Origin: Aureimonas sp. AU22
GTDB lineage: Bacteria; Pseudomonadota; Alphaproteobacteria; Rhizobiales; Rhizobiaceae
Direction of reading: 5' to 3'
Length of the DNA stretch: 64,000 nt
Assembly: GCF_001463745.1 (NCBI RefSeq)
Contig: NZ_BBWJ01000004.1
Location: 186,001-250,000, forward strand
How positions within the stretch are numbered: position 1 is the first letter of the stretch; each line of letters begins with the position of its first letter. The position numbers were made by a program, and so were the translations under genes. Below the pieces are notes generated by a model, which was not told where the DNA came from, made no database searches, and saw only the letters and a program-made list of their open reading frames with translations. Below, in pieces: positions 34,083-42,069 of the stretch.

Positions 34083-35399
34083 ATGCCCAAGATGGACTTC
34101 ACCGCCGCACGCGTGGCGGCAATCAACCCGACTACCGCCCTCGTCGAGTATCAGGACGAACGGCAGCCTGGTCTATCCCTCCGGGTGACACCTGCTGGGG
34201 CCAAGAGTTGGACAGTGCGCTATCGGCTCAAGAATGGCGATCGAAAGCGGGTCAACCTGGGTGCGTACCCTGCCCTACCCGTTTCTGTCGCGCGCTCCGA
34301 AGCAGCGAAGGTCGTGGGCGACGTCGCGCGCGGTGCTGATCCCGCGGGAGAGCGCGACAGCGAGCGGAAGGCGGGCCAGGAGCGCCGGGTGAACACGGTG
34401 GCCGCGATTGGCGAGGCATATCTGGAGAAGGCTGCAATCGGGCGCCACCGGCTCAACGGAAAGCCGATGCGGCCCAGCTCCCTTGCGCAAGATACAGCCT
34501 ACTTCGAAAACGTCGTTCGGCCATACCTCGGCAGCCGACCCCTCGCCGACCTGACGCGGGCAGAGATCCAGACCGCAATAGATAAGGCCGAAACCGAGAA
34601 GTCGAAGTCGGCCGCCCGGTTCGGGCGCAACGTTCTTCAGCGGATCTACAACTACGCGATCTGGCAGGACATCGTCGTCAGCGATCCGACGCGCTTCGTA
34701 TCCGCGCCGACCTGGACGGAGCGGGAGCGCGTACTTACGGATCCCGAGTTGCGAGCAATGTGGAAGGGGCTGGGGATGGTGCCCTCGATCGAGGGCGTCA
34801 GCATTTCGCCCAACCTCGTCGCGGCAATTAAGCTAGCGGCCGTGACGCTGCAGCGACGCTCAGAGGTCATCGGCTTGCGCGTCGACGAGGTTGACCGCAC
34901 AGCCCGGACATGGACGATCCCGGGCACCAGGACGAAGAACGGGCGGACCCACATAGTACCACTATCCGATCTGGCCCTCTCCCTGATCGACGAGGCGGTA
35001 ATGTTGCGTGTCGGAATGGGACGCGAGAGCCAGTTCGTCTTTGCCGCCCGTCGCGATCCGAACGCGGCGATCGGCGCCATGGCTCTGACGCATGCCTGGC
35101 GGCGGCTTGTGCCGCACCTGACGATCCCTGACCCGACCGAAAAAGATCCAAAGCGGACGAAACCTCTCGCCGGGATCACCCCGCACGACCTGCGCCGGAC
35201 GGGTGCAACGGCCATCACCAGCGAGCGGATCGGTATACCTCGCTTCGTCGTCAGCCAAGTTCTGAACCACACCAGCGACGCTGGCGGGACGGCCGCCGTC
35301 ACGGCAGTCTATGATCGGAATGCGTACCTTAGGGAGAAACGGGCAGCACTCGACGCGTGGGCCATTTTGCTTCAGACGATCGTCGGAGAGAAGCGTTGA
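34083..35399 (+). CDS. tyrosine-type integrase (P4-like, DUF4102 N-terminus)
   Basis: 438 residues from ATG 34083. N-terminal DUF4102 arm-binding domain (LVEYQDERQPGLSLRVTPAGAKSWTVRYRLKNGDRKRVNLGAYP), central SAM-like domain (about 105-205), catalytic domain with R259 (QRRSEVIGLRVDE), H368-x2-R371 (HDLRRTGAT), H396 and Y410 (AVYDRNAYLREKR). All catalytic residues are kept. Next to a tRNA fragment, the normal target of this family. Confidence 0.92.
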   Translation: MPKMDFTAARVAAINPTTALVEYQDERQPGLSLRVTPAGAKSWTVRYRLKNGDRKRVNLGAYPALPVSVARSEAAKVVGDVARGADPAGERDSERKAGQERRVNTVAAIGEAYLEKAAIGRHRLNGKPMRPSSLAQDTAYFENVVRPYLGSRPLADLTRAEIQTAIDKAETEKSKSAARFGRNVLQRIYNYAIWQDIVVSDPTRFVSAPTWTERERVLTDPELRAMWKGLGMVPSIEGVSISPNLVAAIKLAAVTLQRRSEVIGLRVDEVDRTARTWTIPGTRTKNGRTHIVPLSDLALSLIDEAVMLRVGMGRESQFVFAARRDPNAAIGAMALTHAWRRLVPHLTIPDPTEKDPKRTKPLAGITPHDLRRTGATAITSERIGIPRFVVSQVLNHTSDAGGTAAVTAVYDRNAYLREKRAALDAWAILLQTIVGEKR

Positions 35400-35550
35400 A
35401 GAATGCAGTCAAAAATCACCTACCCTCTGCACGACCCGCAGCCGACGCCCGGTGAGCCGACCCTCCCGCACTGGCCCGCAAGAGGCAATCCACCGCCCAT
35501 GGGTGCGCGTCTTAGTGTATTGTTTTTGCTAGGTTTTTTGCGGAACTCTC

Positions 35551-35580
35551 AACGACTCTCAACGACTCTAAACGACGTGA
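35551..35580 (+). repeat. 10-bp tandem repeats in the leader of the AlbA gene
   Basis: AACGACTCTC, AACGACTCTA and AACGACGTGA follow each other at an exact 10-bp period (35551-35580), ending 9 bp before the ATG, with a fourth part-copy AACTCTC at 35544. The DNA upstream (35515-35540) is AT-rich and promoter-like. Helically phased repeats suggest an operator. Confidence 0.5.
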
Positions 35581-35589
35581 GTGCGTGAA

Positions 35590-37152
35590 ATGACGACCCA
35601 GCTCAGTTTCGTCTTTGAAGCCTCCGAGCCACCTGAGCTGTCCCAGCTTTGGACTCCCGACGAGATCTATGATCGCTTGTCGTCCGAGAACATTCACCTG
35701 TTCAACGAAGATCGCCGACTGGAACGAAAGAGCGCTCGGATCAAGCCTAAACAGCTCGGCGAATACCTTTCGATGTGGTCGAACACGCACCCCTACGGCG
35801 GCATAATTTTGATCGGCATCGAGGATGACGGCAGCATCTCAGGGTGCGCCTCACTCAATCAAGTCCAGATCAACGAACTCCACTCGCTATCTGCCTACTG
35901 TGAAGACGCCCGATATGCAGTCAAGCAGGTGGCAGTCACGAACTCGAAGGGCGGCGATGATTTCGTCATTGCGATCCGGGTAAACTACAGGGATGACAAG
36001 CTAGTAGAAATAAGCAACGGCAAAGCGTTCATCCGCGAAGGCGATAAACGGATGGAACTGACAGAGACGTTGAAACGTGAGGTTAGGATTGCCAAGCATG
36101 AGATTCATTACGAGTTAGAGCAAGTCAACCTCAACTTCCCTGACGACTTCGATCGAGATCAGGTATCCAAGTTCTGCACTTCGTTTGCCGCCAATCGTGG
36201 CTTCAAGGGCAAAAAGACGGTCGATGAAATTCTTGGTCTAGCGAAGCTCGGCAAGGTGATTGGTGGCCGTTTGAGGCCCAACCTAGCCTGCGCGTTATTG
36301 TTCGCCCGCGATCCACGAGAGGTAATTCCCGGGGCACGTATCAGGATCATTAGATATGAAGGAACAGAAGAACAATTCGGCGACCGCCTGAACTCAGTTT
36401 TCAGCAGGTTCGTAGATGGCCCAATACCGACCATGCTTGCGGAGGCTCGGGAGATTATCGAGGCTCAAATCAAGGTCTATCAGAGACTAGTAGACGGCAA
36501 GCTAACATTCTCTCCAGAATATCCACAATCTGCATGGTTTGAGGCAATCGTCAACGCCGTTGCTCATAGATCATACAATCTGAAGACGCAGAACATATTT
36601 GTGAAAATTTTCGATGACCGTTTTGTCGTTGAAAGTCCAGGTGGCTTTGTACCCCCCACAACGTCGGAGACGGTGTATGACGCCCATAATCCAAGAAACC
36701 CGTTCCTGATGGAAGCAATGATGCAGTTCGAACTTACGTTCTGCGGCTTCGAAGGAACACGAAGAATGCGCCAAGATATGCAGAGAGCTGGACTACCAGC
36801 TCCAAACTTTATCCAGAAGGAAGTTAATGGACACCAAGTCCATGTGACCCTGAGTAACGATGCGGATCGACGCAGAAAGATTCGGGAGATAAGTCCTAAC
36901 GTTTTCCTAAACGAGGAACTATTAACGTCTCTGACCGATGATGAGCGCAGGTTGATATCTGCGATGACGGAAGCAGATACCATCAATATAACTCTTGCTG
37001 CGTTGATCCTGAAGCGCAGCTGGCCCTATGCAAGCAAGGTGATCAATGGACTGGTTGAAAGGGGCTTGATTGAACCCGCGAACAATCGGTCAAAGAAACA
37101 CGATGCAACCAAAAGGTACAGGATCAAGAAGCAACCTCGCAATGATAAATGA
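35590..37152 (+). CDS. AlbA_2 (Schlafen-like)/HATPase_c_4 protein
   Basis: 520 residues from ATG 35590. Residues about 35-150 are an AlbA_2 putative nucleic-acid-binding domain (ERKSARIKPKQLGEYLSMWSNTHPYGGIILIGIEDDGSISGC). Residues about 290-400 carry a GHKL ATPase N-box and G-box (AWFEAIVNAVAHRSYN, FVVESPGGFVPP), and a C-terminal winged helix ends the protein. Codon use is AT-richer than all neighbours, a sign of separate acquisition. Lies between int and the lysis genes on the plus strand, a usual site for accessory or defence genes. Function unknown. Confidence 0.82.
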   Translation: MTTQLSFVFEASEPPELSQLWTPDEIYDRLSSENIHLFNEDRRLERKSARIKPKQLGEYLSMWSNTHPYGGIILIGIEDDGSISGCASLNQVQINELHSLSAYCEDARYAVKQVAVTNSKGGDDFVIAIRVNYRDDKLVEISNGKAFIREGDKRMELTETLKREVRIAKHEIHYELEQVNLNFPDDFDRDQVSKFCTSFAANRGFKGKKTVDEILGLAKLGKVIGGRLRPNLACALLFARDPREVIPGARIRIIRYEGTEEQFGDRLNSVFSRFVDGPIPTMLAEAREIIEAQIKVYQRLVDGKLTFSPEYPQSAWFEAIVNAVAHRSYNLKTQNIFVKIFDDRFVVESPGGFVPPTTSETVYDAHNPRNPFLMEAMMQFELTFCGFEGTRRMRQDMQRAGLPAPNFIQKEVNGHQVHVTLSNDADRRRKIREISPNVFLNEELLTSLTDDERRLISAMTEADTINITLAALILKRSWPYASKVINGLVERGLIEPANNRSKKHDATKRYRIKKQPRNDK

Positions 37153-37164
37153 ATTGACTGGATA

Positions 37165-37497
37165 CTAACCCGTCACCTTCCCGAGATCCTTCATCGCTTG
37201 GTTGATGCGGGCGAACCCGTCTTCCATTGCCTCATGCATCTCGTGCCGCTCCCTATCCGCCAGGACAGCGAGCGAGCCGGCAATGCTTTCCAGCGCGACC
37301 GTCTGGCGGGTCTCCAGGGCGTCCCGTCGCTCTTCTGCCTCCTTGCTGACGAAGCCGACACCCACGCCCGCCACAACGCTGGACACCTGCTCGTCCGGCT
37401 TCTTATCCTTCGGCGAGTTGCGGAAGTAGGCGATGACGACGGCGATGATGGATCCGAGGAAGAAGGCGACGTTGTAGAGAATGTCCTTCTCGGGCAT
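37165..37497 (-). CDS. small phage membrane protein of the lysis cassette
   Basis: 110 residues: one N-terminal membrane helix (ILYNVAFFLGSIIAVVIAYF) and a charged, helical, probably coiled-coil remainder (EAEERRDALETRQTVALESIAGSLAVLADRERHEMHEAMEDGF). Such a layout fits an i-spanin-like or accessory lysis protein. Follows the next gene by 6 bp in the same operon and is convergent with the AlbA gene. Confidence 0.6.
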   Translation of the reverse strand: MPEKDILYNVAFFLGSIIAVVIAYFRNSPKDKKPDEQVSSVVAGVGVGFVSKEAEERRDALETRQTVALESIAGSLAVLADRERHEMHEAMEDGFARINQAMKDLGKVTG

Positions 37498-37503
37498 GCG
37501 CTT

Positions 37504-37983
37504 TCACTCCGCTGGCGGATCGGTGTCGACAGCGCGAGCCAGGCGGGCGCATCGGATGGTGTGATAACATTCAAGGGCAAGCAGGACCGGGTAGACCGCC
37601 AGCCCTGTCGCGTAAGTCCCCGACTGCATCAGGCCGATCAGGATCTGGAACCAGAAGAAGCAGGACACGAACGAGCCCAAGCAGCGCAGGTGCGGCGATC
37701 GGCGAAGCAGCCCGTTCACCAGAAGGATGATCAGCCTCCCACCTCCGGCCATCAGGCATAGAATTGCCCAGGAGTGCTGCGGCATCAGGTCCGCCATCTT
37801 CACGTAGGACGGGCCTTCCTGGAACAGCTTCGGGTTGAGGTGCAGGACCACCGACCACAGGAACAGGATCGCTGCGAGCGCCCATTCCGAAACGCGCGTG
37901 TCGAACGTCTTGCGAAAGCTCCGGTTGACATGGACGAAGAACGCGCCGACCGAGCGGTCTCCGCTCTTCTCGATCCCGGTCAT
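37504..37983 (-). CDS. phage membrane protein, four helices
   Basis: 159 residues from ATG 37983, which overlaps the endolysin stop by ATGA. Four hydrophobic segments (WALAAILFLWSVVLHL, WAILCLMAGGGRLIILLVNGLL, CLGSFVSCFFWFQILIGLM, YATGLAVYPVLLALECY). Holin-like by place and topology, though longer than most holins. Confidence 0.6.
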   Translation of the reverse strand: MTGIEKSGDRSVGAFFVHVNRSFRKTFDTRVSEWALAAILFLWSVVLHLNPKLFQEGPSYVKMADLMPQHSWAILCLMAGGGRLIILLVNGLLRRSPHLRCLGSFVSCFFWFQILIGLMQSGTYATGLAVYPVLLALECYHTIRCARLARAVDTDPPAE

Positions 37984-38882
37984 ACGGAACGCTCCGACTG
38001 AAACCGCTTGTCCCTCGCAAGATACGCGCCGAGAAAGTTGCCGATCAGGGTGCAGGCACCTCCGACGACCAGGCCCAACGCCGTTGCCGGCGCTCCGCTC
38101 TCCCAAGCGGCCGGGAGCCATCCAGCGGACTGGACGAGCAGGATAAGCGCGGCGCCAATTCCACCCGATACGACGCCCGCCTGCGCGCCTTTCACAGGCT
38201 TGTTCATCTGCTCGATCGGCGTCAGAGGCTTGTCGGTCATGGCAGGCGTCTCCTTCTCGGCCGGGCGCGACGAAGGCACCTCCACAACGATCACGTCTTC
38301 CGGTTCGGGCCGCGCGATCGGCGCGACAGCATCGGCCGCGGCAAGGTCCAGGACTTCGGCGAGAATCCCTTCAATCGCCTCCGGCTTCACCAGCGCCTTG
38401 TTCAGCCCATCGCCGGCATAGAAGCTCTGGCCACGCGAGATCTGCCGATGCTGGCCGCGCGTGGCGATGAGGACGGGGAAACTCGCCCACTCCTGCGCGA
38501 GGCGCTTGGCGAACTCGGTCCGGTCCATCTGACCGGACACGAACTTCTCGTATCCGCGGCGCTTCAGGAGGTGGTAGCCGAGCCGGTCCTGCAGGTTCGG
38601 CTCCATCACCTGCGCGCCGCGCAGCTTCAACTCGCTCTTGAGCTGCGAGAGCGTCGCTCGCATGAACTGGTAGCCGCCGGTCGCCGAAGAGCCGAAGCGC
38701 GAGGACCAGGACTGCTGCTGCCCCAACACCTCGTCCACGGTCATGGACGTGACGGGCTTCGGTAGCTTGTCCTGGTTGTGGCCGAAGATGATGTCGTAAC
38801 CGGATCGGGCCTCCGTCCCAACCTCGGTATCTCGGATGAAGTCGAGCAGGCGCGCCGCGCCGGCGGGGACGGTTCGGTCCAT
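37980..38882 (-). CDS. endolysin (muramidase) with C-terminal membrane segments
   Basis: 300 residues from ATG 38882, with AAGGA upstream. Residues 1-170 are a lysozyme-like domain (LLDFIRDTEVG with probable catalytic E20, YDIIFGHNQDKLPKPVTSMTVDEVLGQQ, SSATGGYQFM). After a linker, residues about 235-290 contain two hydrophobic helices (AGVVSGGIGAALILLVQSAGW, GLVVGGACTLIGNFLGAYLA). A muramidase fused to a holin-like or membrane-tether part. First gene of the lysis operon. Confidence 0.87.
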   Translation of the reverse strand: MDRTVPAGAARLLDFIRDTEVGTEARSGYDIIFGHNQDKLPKPVTSMTVDEVLGQQQSWSSRFGSSATGGYQFMRATLSQLKSELKLRGAQVMEPNLQDRLGYHLLKRRGYEKFVSGQMDRTEFAKRLAQEWASFPVLIATRGQHRQISRGQSFYAGDGLNKALVKPEAIEGILAEVLDLAAADAVAPIARPEPEDVIVVEVPSSRPAEKETPAMTDKPLTPIEQMNKPVKGAQAGVVSGGIGAALILLVQSAGWLPAAWESGAPATALGLVVGGACTLIGNFLGAYLARDKRFQSERSV

Positions 38883-38900
38883 GGGAATGATCCTTTCGGG

Positions 38901-38932
38901 CAAAGAAAAAGGCCGCCCCGAAGGACGGCCTT
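38901..38932 (-). terminator. terminator before the endolysin gene
   Basis: Minus strand: stem AAGGCCG/CGGCCTT (plus CC/GG across a UUCG loop), then TTTTTCTTTG. It lies 19 bp before the endolysin start and would end transcripts coming from the repressor side. The T-tail matches those at 55243 and 57629. Confidence 0.75.
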
Positions 38933-39077
38933 GACGATGGATGGTGGCAGGAGGCCCCCGCCATTTGAATACGCAGGTGACTCTGGTCACAGAAAGGCCC
39001 GCCGCGGCGGATCGGGCGGGCTCAGTATAACTCGTATGCTATGATCTACACGTGGGCGGACATGAGAGCCTGAAGCT

Positions 39078-39491
39078 TTATCGCCTGCGCTTCGATACGC
39101 TCACGTCTCCGATGGCATCCACCAGGTCACGTAGCCGTGCTCGGATCCTGACATCTTCCACCCGTTCGAGTGTTAGTTGCGTATCCGTGTTCACAGGTAT
39201 GGATCCGATCGTTCTGGCGTCCCCTTGGTCGGTCGTTGGGTGTCCTTCAAAGAAATAAGTGATCTTCACCTCAAGGACGTCGGCAATTTTCAACAGCGTG
39301 CTCGCACTAATCCGATTGGTCCCAGTCTCGTACTTTTGGACCTGCTGATACGTCAGCCCCAGCTCATCACCTAAAGTGGACAGGCTCATTTTCCGATACT
39401 TACGAGCTTCTCTTATGCGCCCGCCTATCCTACTCTCGATATCTTCATCCCGGCGCACTCGCGTAGGCTGTTTTTCTGGAATGATGCTCAC
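39078..39491 (-). CDS. XRE-family repressor (Cro/CI-type)
   Basis: 137 residues. HTH_3 domain at about 24-80 (IREARKYRKMSLSTLGDELGLTYQQVQKYETGTNRISASTLLKIADVLEVKITYFFEG). The C-terminal part (LTLERVEDVRIRARLRDLVDAIGDVSVSKRRR) is short, with no LexA-type protease domain, so it would not self-cleave. Probable lysogeny regulator. The 202 bp upstream (39492-39693) have no gene. Confidence 0.85.
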   Translation of the reverse strand: MSIIPEKQPTRVRRDEDIESRIGGRIREARKYRKMSLSTLGDELGLTYQQVQKYETGTNRISASTLLKIADVLEVKITYFFEGHPTTDQGDARTIGSIPVNTDTQLTLERVEDVRIRARLRDLVDAIGDVSVSKRRR

Positions 39492-39693
39492 CTGCTCGTC
39501 TGCCGGTTCACCGAAGGCCGGAAGTCACCGCGTTTCCTACACCATTCGCCGCGTGTGTTTACCCTAATCCTGAGCCGAGTTTGGTCACGGCCACGCGTTC
39601 GGCGGAAGATCGTTCGTGTGGTTGGCGTGGGCTACGAATTTACTCCGCCCTCGACACACGTGCGGGACGTGCATAGCTCTACCGTCGCGCGAA

Positions 39694-39909
39694 TTACGTT
39701 GGATCGAACTCCCTCAGGGCAATAATCCGTCGCAGATCCGATCTCATGATCAGGCTGTACCGCGTCAGGATACGATCTTCAGACCAACCAGCATCAACGA
39801 GCTGCATGACGTCCTCGAGAGGGACGCTGGCAATCCGAACTGTCCAGCCCCCGTCCGAGACCTCCCGCGTACGAACGACTGCACGCCCATAGGTCGGGTG
39901 AAACTCCAT
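39694..39909 (-). CDS. small protein, DUF433-like
   Basis: 71 residues from ATG 39909 with GGGG upstream; a GTG at 39936 is possible. The stretch VRIASVPLEDVMQLVDAGWSEDRILTRYSLIMRSDLRRIIAL follows the pattern of DUF433 proteins (helix-turn-helix-like antitoxins). No toxin gene is adjacent. Weak but consistent codon use. Confidence 0.55.
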   Translation of the reverse strand: MEFHPTYGRAVVRTREVSDGGWTVRIASVPLEDVMQLVDAGWSEDRILTRYSLIMRSDLRRIIALREFDPT

Positions 39910-39995
39910 ACGCATCCCCACGTTACCAACGCGCACGATACAATCGAAGCCGGTTCCCAGGGTTCCCTAGCGTAATATTGAACGGTGCACGTCAG

Positions 39996-40103
39996 TTGTC
40001 TGGGCGTCTTAAAACCGGTGAACATTCGCTATCGCGTCCGTCGTCCAGCGGGCTCGCCACGAAGACCCACCTGGCCTCAACATCACGACCGGGTGGGTCG
40101 CCC
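39996..40103 (+). ncRNA. predicted small RNA element, copy A
   Basis: TTGTCT at 39996-40001, then 29 bases later ATCGCGTC at 40031, the same register as copies B-D. Terminator stem GACCCACCTGG (40064-40074)/CCGGGTGGGTC (40089-40099), 14-base loop, then GCCCTC. The -10-like CGTCYT of the others is not kept. Predicted RNA about 73 nt. The rest of 39910-40258 has no gene. Confidence 0.55.
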
Positions 40104-40258
40104 TCAGATGAAGTGTGGGCGGCGTCACCCAAATATGCTTGCGACGCTTGCCACGACATACGGCGGAAACAAACCTTGGCCTTTCGTTGTCTTGCGCCGC
40201 TTACGCAGCCCTATGTCGGTCGCACCTATGTCCTGCGGCCTGCGTTGAGGAACATTGT

Positions 40259-40441
40259 ATGGACGAGCTCGTGCGACGCCTGGCCTTCGAGATCCAAGAG
40301 GACGGCATGAGCCGGCTCAAAGCACAGCGTATTGTCAGTGCCGTTCTCGCCGCTTTGGGCGACGGAGATCAGATCGGCAAAGCGTTGGTTGTGCGATCTG
40401 TTGCTCCGCACGCCAATCGTGACGAAGAACAGCGGTTCTGA
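40259..40441 (+). CDS. small hypothetical prophage protein
   Basis: 60 residues from ATG 40259, with TTGAGGAAC 8 bases upstream. MDELVRRLAFEIQEDGMSRLKAQRIVSAVLAALGDGDQIGKALV reads as a compact helical protein; no family recognised. Between element copies A and B. Confidence 0.5.
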   Translation: MDELVRRLAFEIQEDGMSRLKAQRIVSAVLAALGDGDQIGKALVVRSVAPHANRDEEQRF

Positions 40442-40476
40442 CCGTTGGACTGGCTCCCCCGCCGTTTGATGTGGAG

Positions 40477-40590
40477 TTGACTCTGCCCGACAACGGGCGC
40501 GTCTTGATCTAATCGCGTCGTGTAGGGTCCCTAAAACTCATGACGTGAAGGCCCGTCTGGTAATTGATACTCCCGGACGGGTCGCCTTTT
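40477..40590 (+). ncRNA. predicted small RNA element, copy B
   Basis: TTGACT (40477-40482), N17, CGTCTT (40500-40505), N6, ATCGCGTC (40512). Hairpin 1 closes CGCGTC with GACGTG; the terminator stem is CCCGTCTGG (40552-40560)/CCGGACGGG (40573-40581), then TCGCCTTTT. Stem pairs differ from copy C by compensatory changes. Predicted RNA about 79 nt. Confidence 0.65.
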
Positions 40591-40599
40591 GAGCGGCGG

Positions 40600-40712
40600 T
40601 TGACTCCCTCCCTATTCGGGCGCGTCCTGCGTTGATCGCGCCGCGAAGCGTCTCCAACGGTCTCGACGCGAAGACCCACCCGGACACGCCATCACGACCG
40701 GGTGGGTCGCCT
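40600..40712 (+). ncRNA. predicted small RNA element, copy C
   Basis: TTGACT (40600-40605), N17, CGTCCT (40623-40628), N6, ATCGCGCC (40635). Perfect 11-bp terminator stem GACCCACCCGG (40673-40683)/CCGGGTGGGTC (40698-40708), then GCCTTC. In tandem with copy B, 9 bp after it. Loop shares CATCACGA with copy A. Confidence 0.65.
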
Positions 40713-40741
40713 TCTAGAAAAGGGTCGGTACGATCTGCGCC

Positions 40742-40918
40742 CTAGCGTCGAACGTTATCGTTTTCCGACAGGCGGCGAGCTGGCCACGACAAGATCGCGC
40801 GAAAGTCGGACTCTGCCTCGTATAGGTCGAGTAACGACATGAAGCCGGAAAGTTCCAAAGCTTCAGCGCCCGACATGGCGCCCGCTTCATACGCCTCAAT
40901 GATCTCGTGCAGTCCCAT
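40742..40918 (-). CDS. small acidic helical prophage protein
   Basis: 58 residues from ATG 40918, with AGGAG about 9 bases upstream. MGLHEIIEAYEAGAMSGAEALELSGFMSLLDLYEAESDFRAIL is a convincing amphipathic helical protein, but I do not recognise a family. Opposite strand to the flanking small RNA elements. Confidence 0.6.
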   Translation of the reverse strand: MGLHEIIEAYEAGAMSGAEALELSGFMSLLDLYEAESDFRAILSWPARRLSENDNVRR

Positions 40919-41076
40919 TCGGCGCACTCCTGCTGCGTATCTTCATCGAAGAGGCGCAAGGCATTGAATGTTCCGATAAATCTTCGGTGCCGGCGCGATG
41001 TTCACGCGTCGACTGAGGGATCGCGCCTGCCGCCTGGGCAAATCTGAATTGGCTGGTGGTTGCTGATGAGGTGAGG

Positions 41077-41182
41077 TTGACTCCAGCTGTCGCGCGGCGC
41101 GTCCTAGCGGTATCGCGTCTTCACTCCTACGGTCACGACGCGAAGACCCGCCCAGTAAGTGATACTCCTGGGTGGGTCGCCC
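41077..41182 (+). ncRNA. predicted small RNA element, copy D
   Basis: TTGACT (41077-41082), N17, CGTCCT (41100-41105), N6, ATCGCGTC (41112). Hairpin 1: CGCGTC pairs perfectly with GACGCG; its loop contains ACTCCTAC. Terminator stem GACCCGCCCAG (41145-41155)/CTGGGTGGGTC (41168-41178), loop shares TGATACTC with copy B. Predicted RNA about 71 nt. The rest of 40919-41361 holds only an inverted repeat GTGCCCT/AGGGCAC (41200-41240). Confidence 0.65.
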
Positions 41183-41361
41183 TCAGATGGGAGCGAATAG
41201 TGCCCTTGTTTAAACCAAACGACCCGCTCGCATAGGGCACGTATCGGATTCGCATTCGAGGCACGGAGACAATTCAAATCCTTAATGAGGCCCCATGCTA
41301 CTAGTCAGTTTCGAATAAAGCTGGTTTGCTCCCGCGGTTCAAAGAGCCCGAGGAGGGACTG

Positions 41362-41727
41362 ATGGCTAGCATCCGGTATCATTGCGAGACGACTGCCAGC
41401 GGCCATCAGCTGCGGTTTGAAAGTGGGGGCCGAGAGATCCTCCTGGATCTTGATCGGAGTGAGTTGAAGAAACTTGTCGGCACCCTCGTAACAGCGCTCT
41501 CTGGCCCTGCTGCGGTAAAGGCCGAGCCACCGATTTTGACGCTGAATGACCCGAACACGTCGTTCGTGTTGGCGACGGACGGGCGGATCTCTTTAGAATG
41601 TCAGTCTGCAGGCCTCCCTCCATTTGCCTTCTCATTCGATGACGCAACGTCCCTCAGGATTGCGCGAGAGTGGCAGACGCTGGCAAGCACTCCGCGGGGC
41701 GATCGACATGCAGGCAACACGCTCTGA
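41362..41727 (+). CDS. hypothetical prophage protein
   Basis: 121 residues from ATG 41362, with GAGGAGGGA just upstream, a strong site. Beta-rich start (MASIRYHCETTASGHQLRFESGGREILLDLDRSELKKLVGTLV) and a second half with ISLECQSAGLPPFAFSFDDATSLRIAREWQTL. No family recognised. Followed by a terminator. Confidence 0.65.
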   Translation: MASIRYHCETTASGHQLRFESGGREILLDLDRSELKKLVGTLVTALSGPAAVKAEPPILTLNDPNTSFVLATDGRISLECQSAGLPPFAFSFDDATSLRIAREWQTLASTPRGDRHAGNTL

Positions 41728-41753
41728 CCTGAGGTGCAGCTTCCCTTAAGCGA

Positions 41754-41792
41754 GGCAATTCGTCCGGCGCCGTTAGCCCCGGGCGAATTGCC
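41754..41792 (+). terminator. long hairpin after the 41362 gene
   Basis: GGCAATTCG (41754-41762) pairs perfectly with CGAATTGCC (41784-41792), with an inner CCGG/CCGG pair. Followed by ATTTGAG, a weak tail. Confidence 0.5.
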
Positions 41793-41855
41793 ATTTGAGA
41801 CGGGGGCTGCAGGGCTTTAACCGGATGTTCGCCTACTGCCTCCCATCCTACCGTA

Positions 41856-42032
41856 ATGGAAGCTGATCAGACGAACGTACCGGCTCGGGCGGACGACCTA
41901 TGGGACGAGGTTGTGCCCTATCCCATGTGGGTCTGCGTGCTGATCCAGGTCGGCGGCTTCCTCACCATTGCTGCTGTGATCGGCGGTCTTGGCTGGTCGA
42001 CGGTGCAAGTCGCCAGCTGGATCATCAGCTAA
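41856..42032 (+). CDS. 58-residue single-span membrane protein
   Basis: Found by direct translation: MEADQTNVPARADDLWDEVVPY, then a hydrophobic segment (MWVCVLIQVGGFLTIAAVIGG), ending WSTVQVASWIIS. No clear ribosome site (TACCGTA precedes the ATG). A small membrane protein by composition. Confidence 0.45.
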   Translation: MEADQTNVPARADDLWDEVVPYPMWVCVLIQVGGFLTIAAVIGGLGWSTVQVASWIIS

Positions 42033-42069
42033 GACCCACGCCGTTTCGAGTTGAAAGCGGAGGGGCTCC

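Noticed and set aside
40031-41182. CRISPR array
   Set aside because: The four repeated units are about 110 bp, diverged, unevenly spaced and contain small genes between them; no cas genes are present.
41208-41215. GTTTAAAC palindrome as a regulatory site
   Set aside because: Eight bases is too short to support without a second copy.
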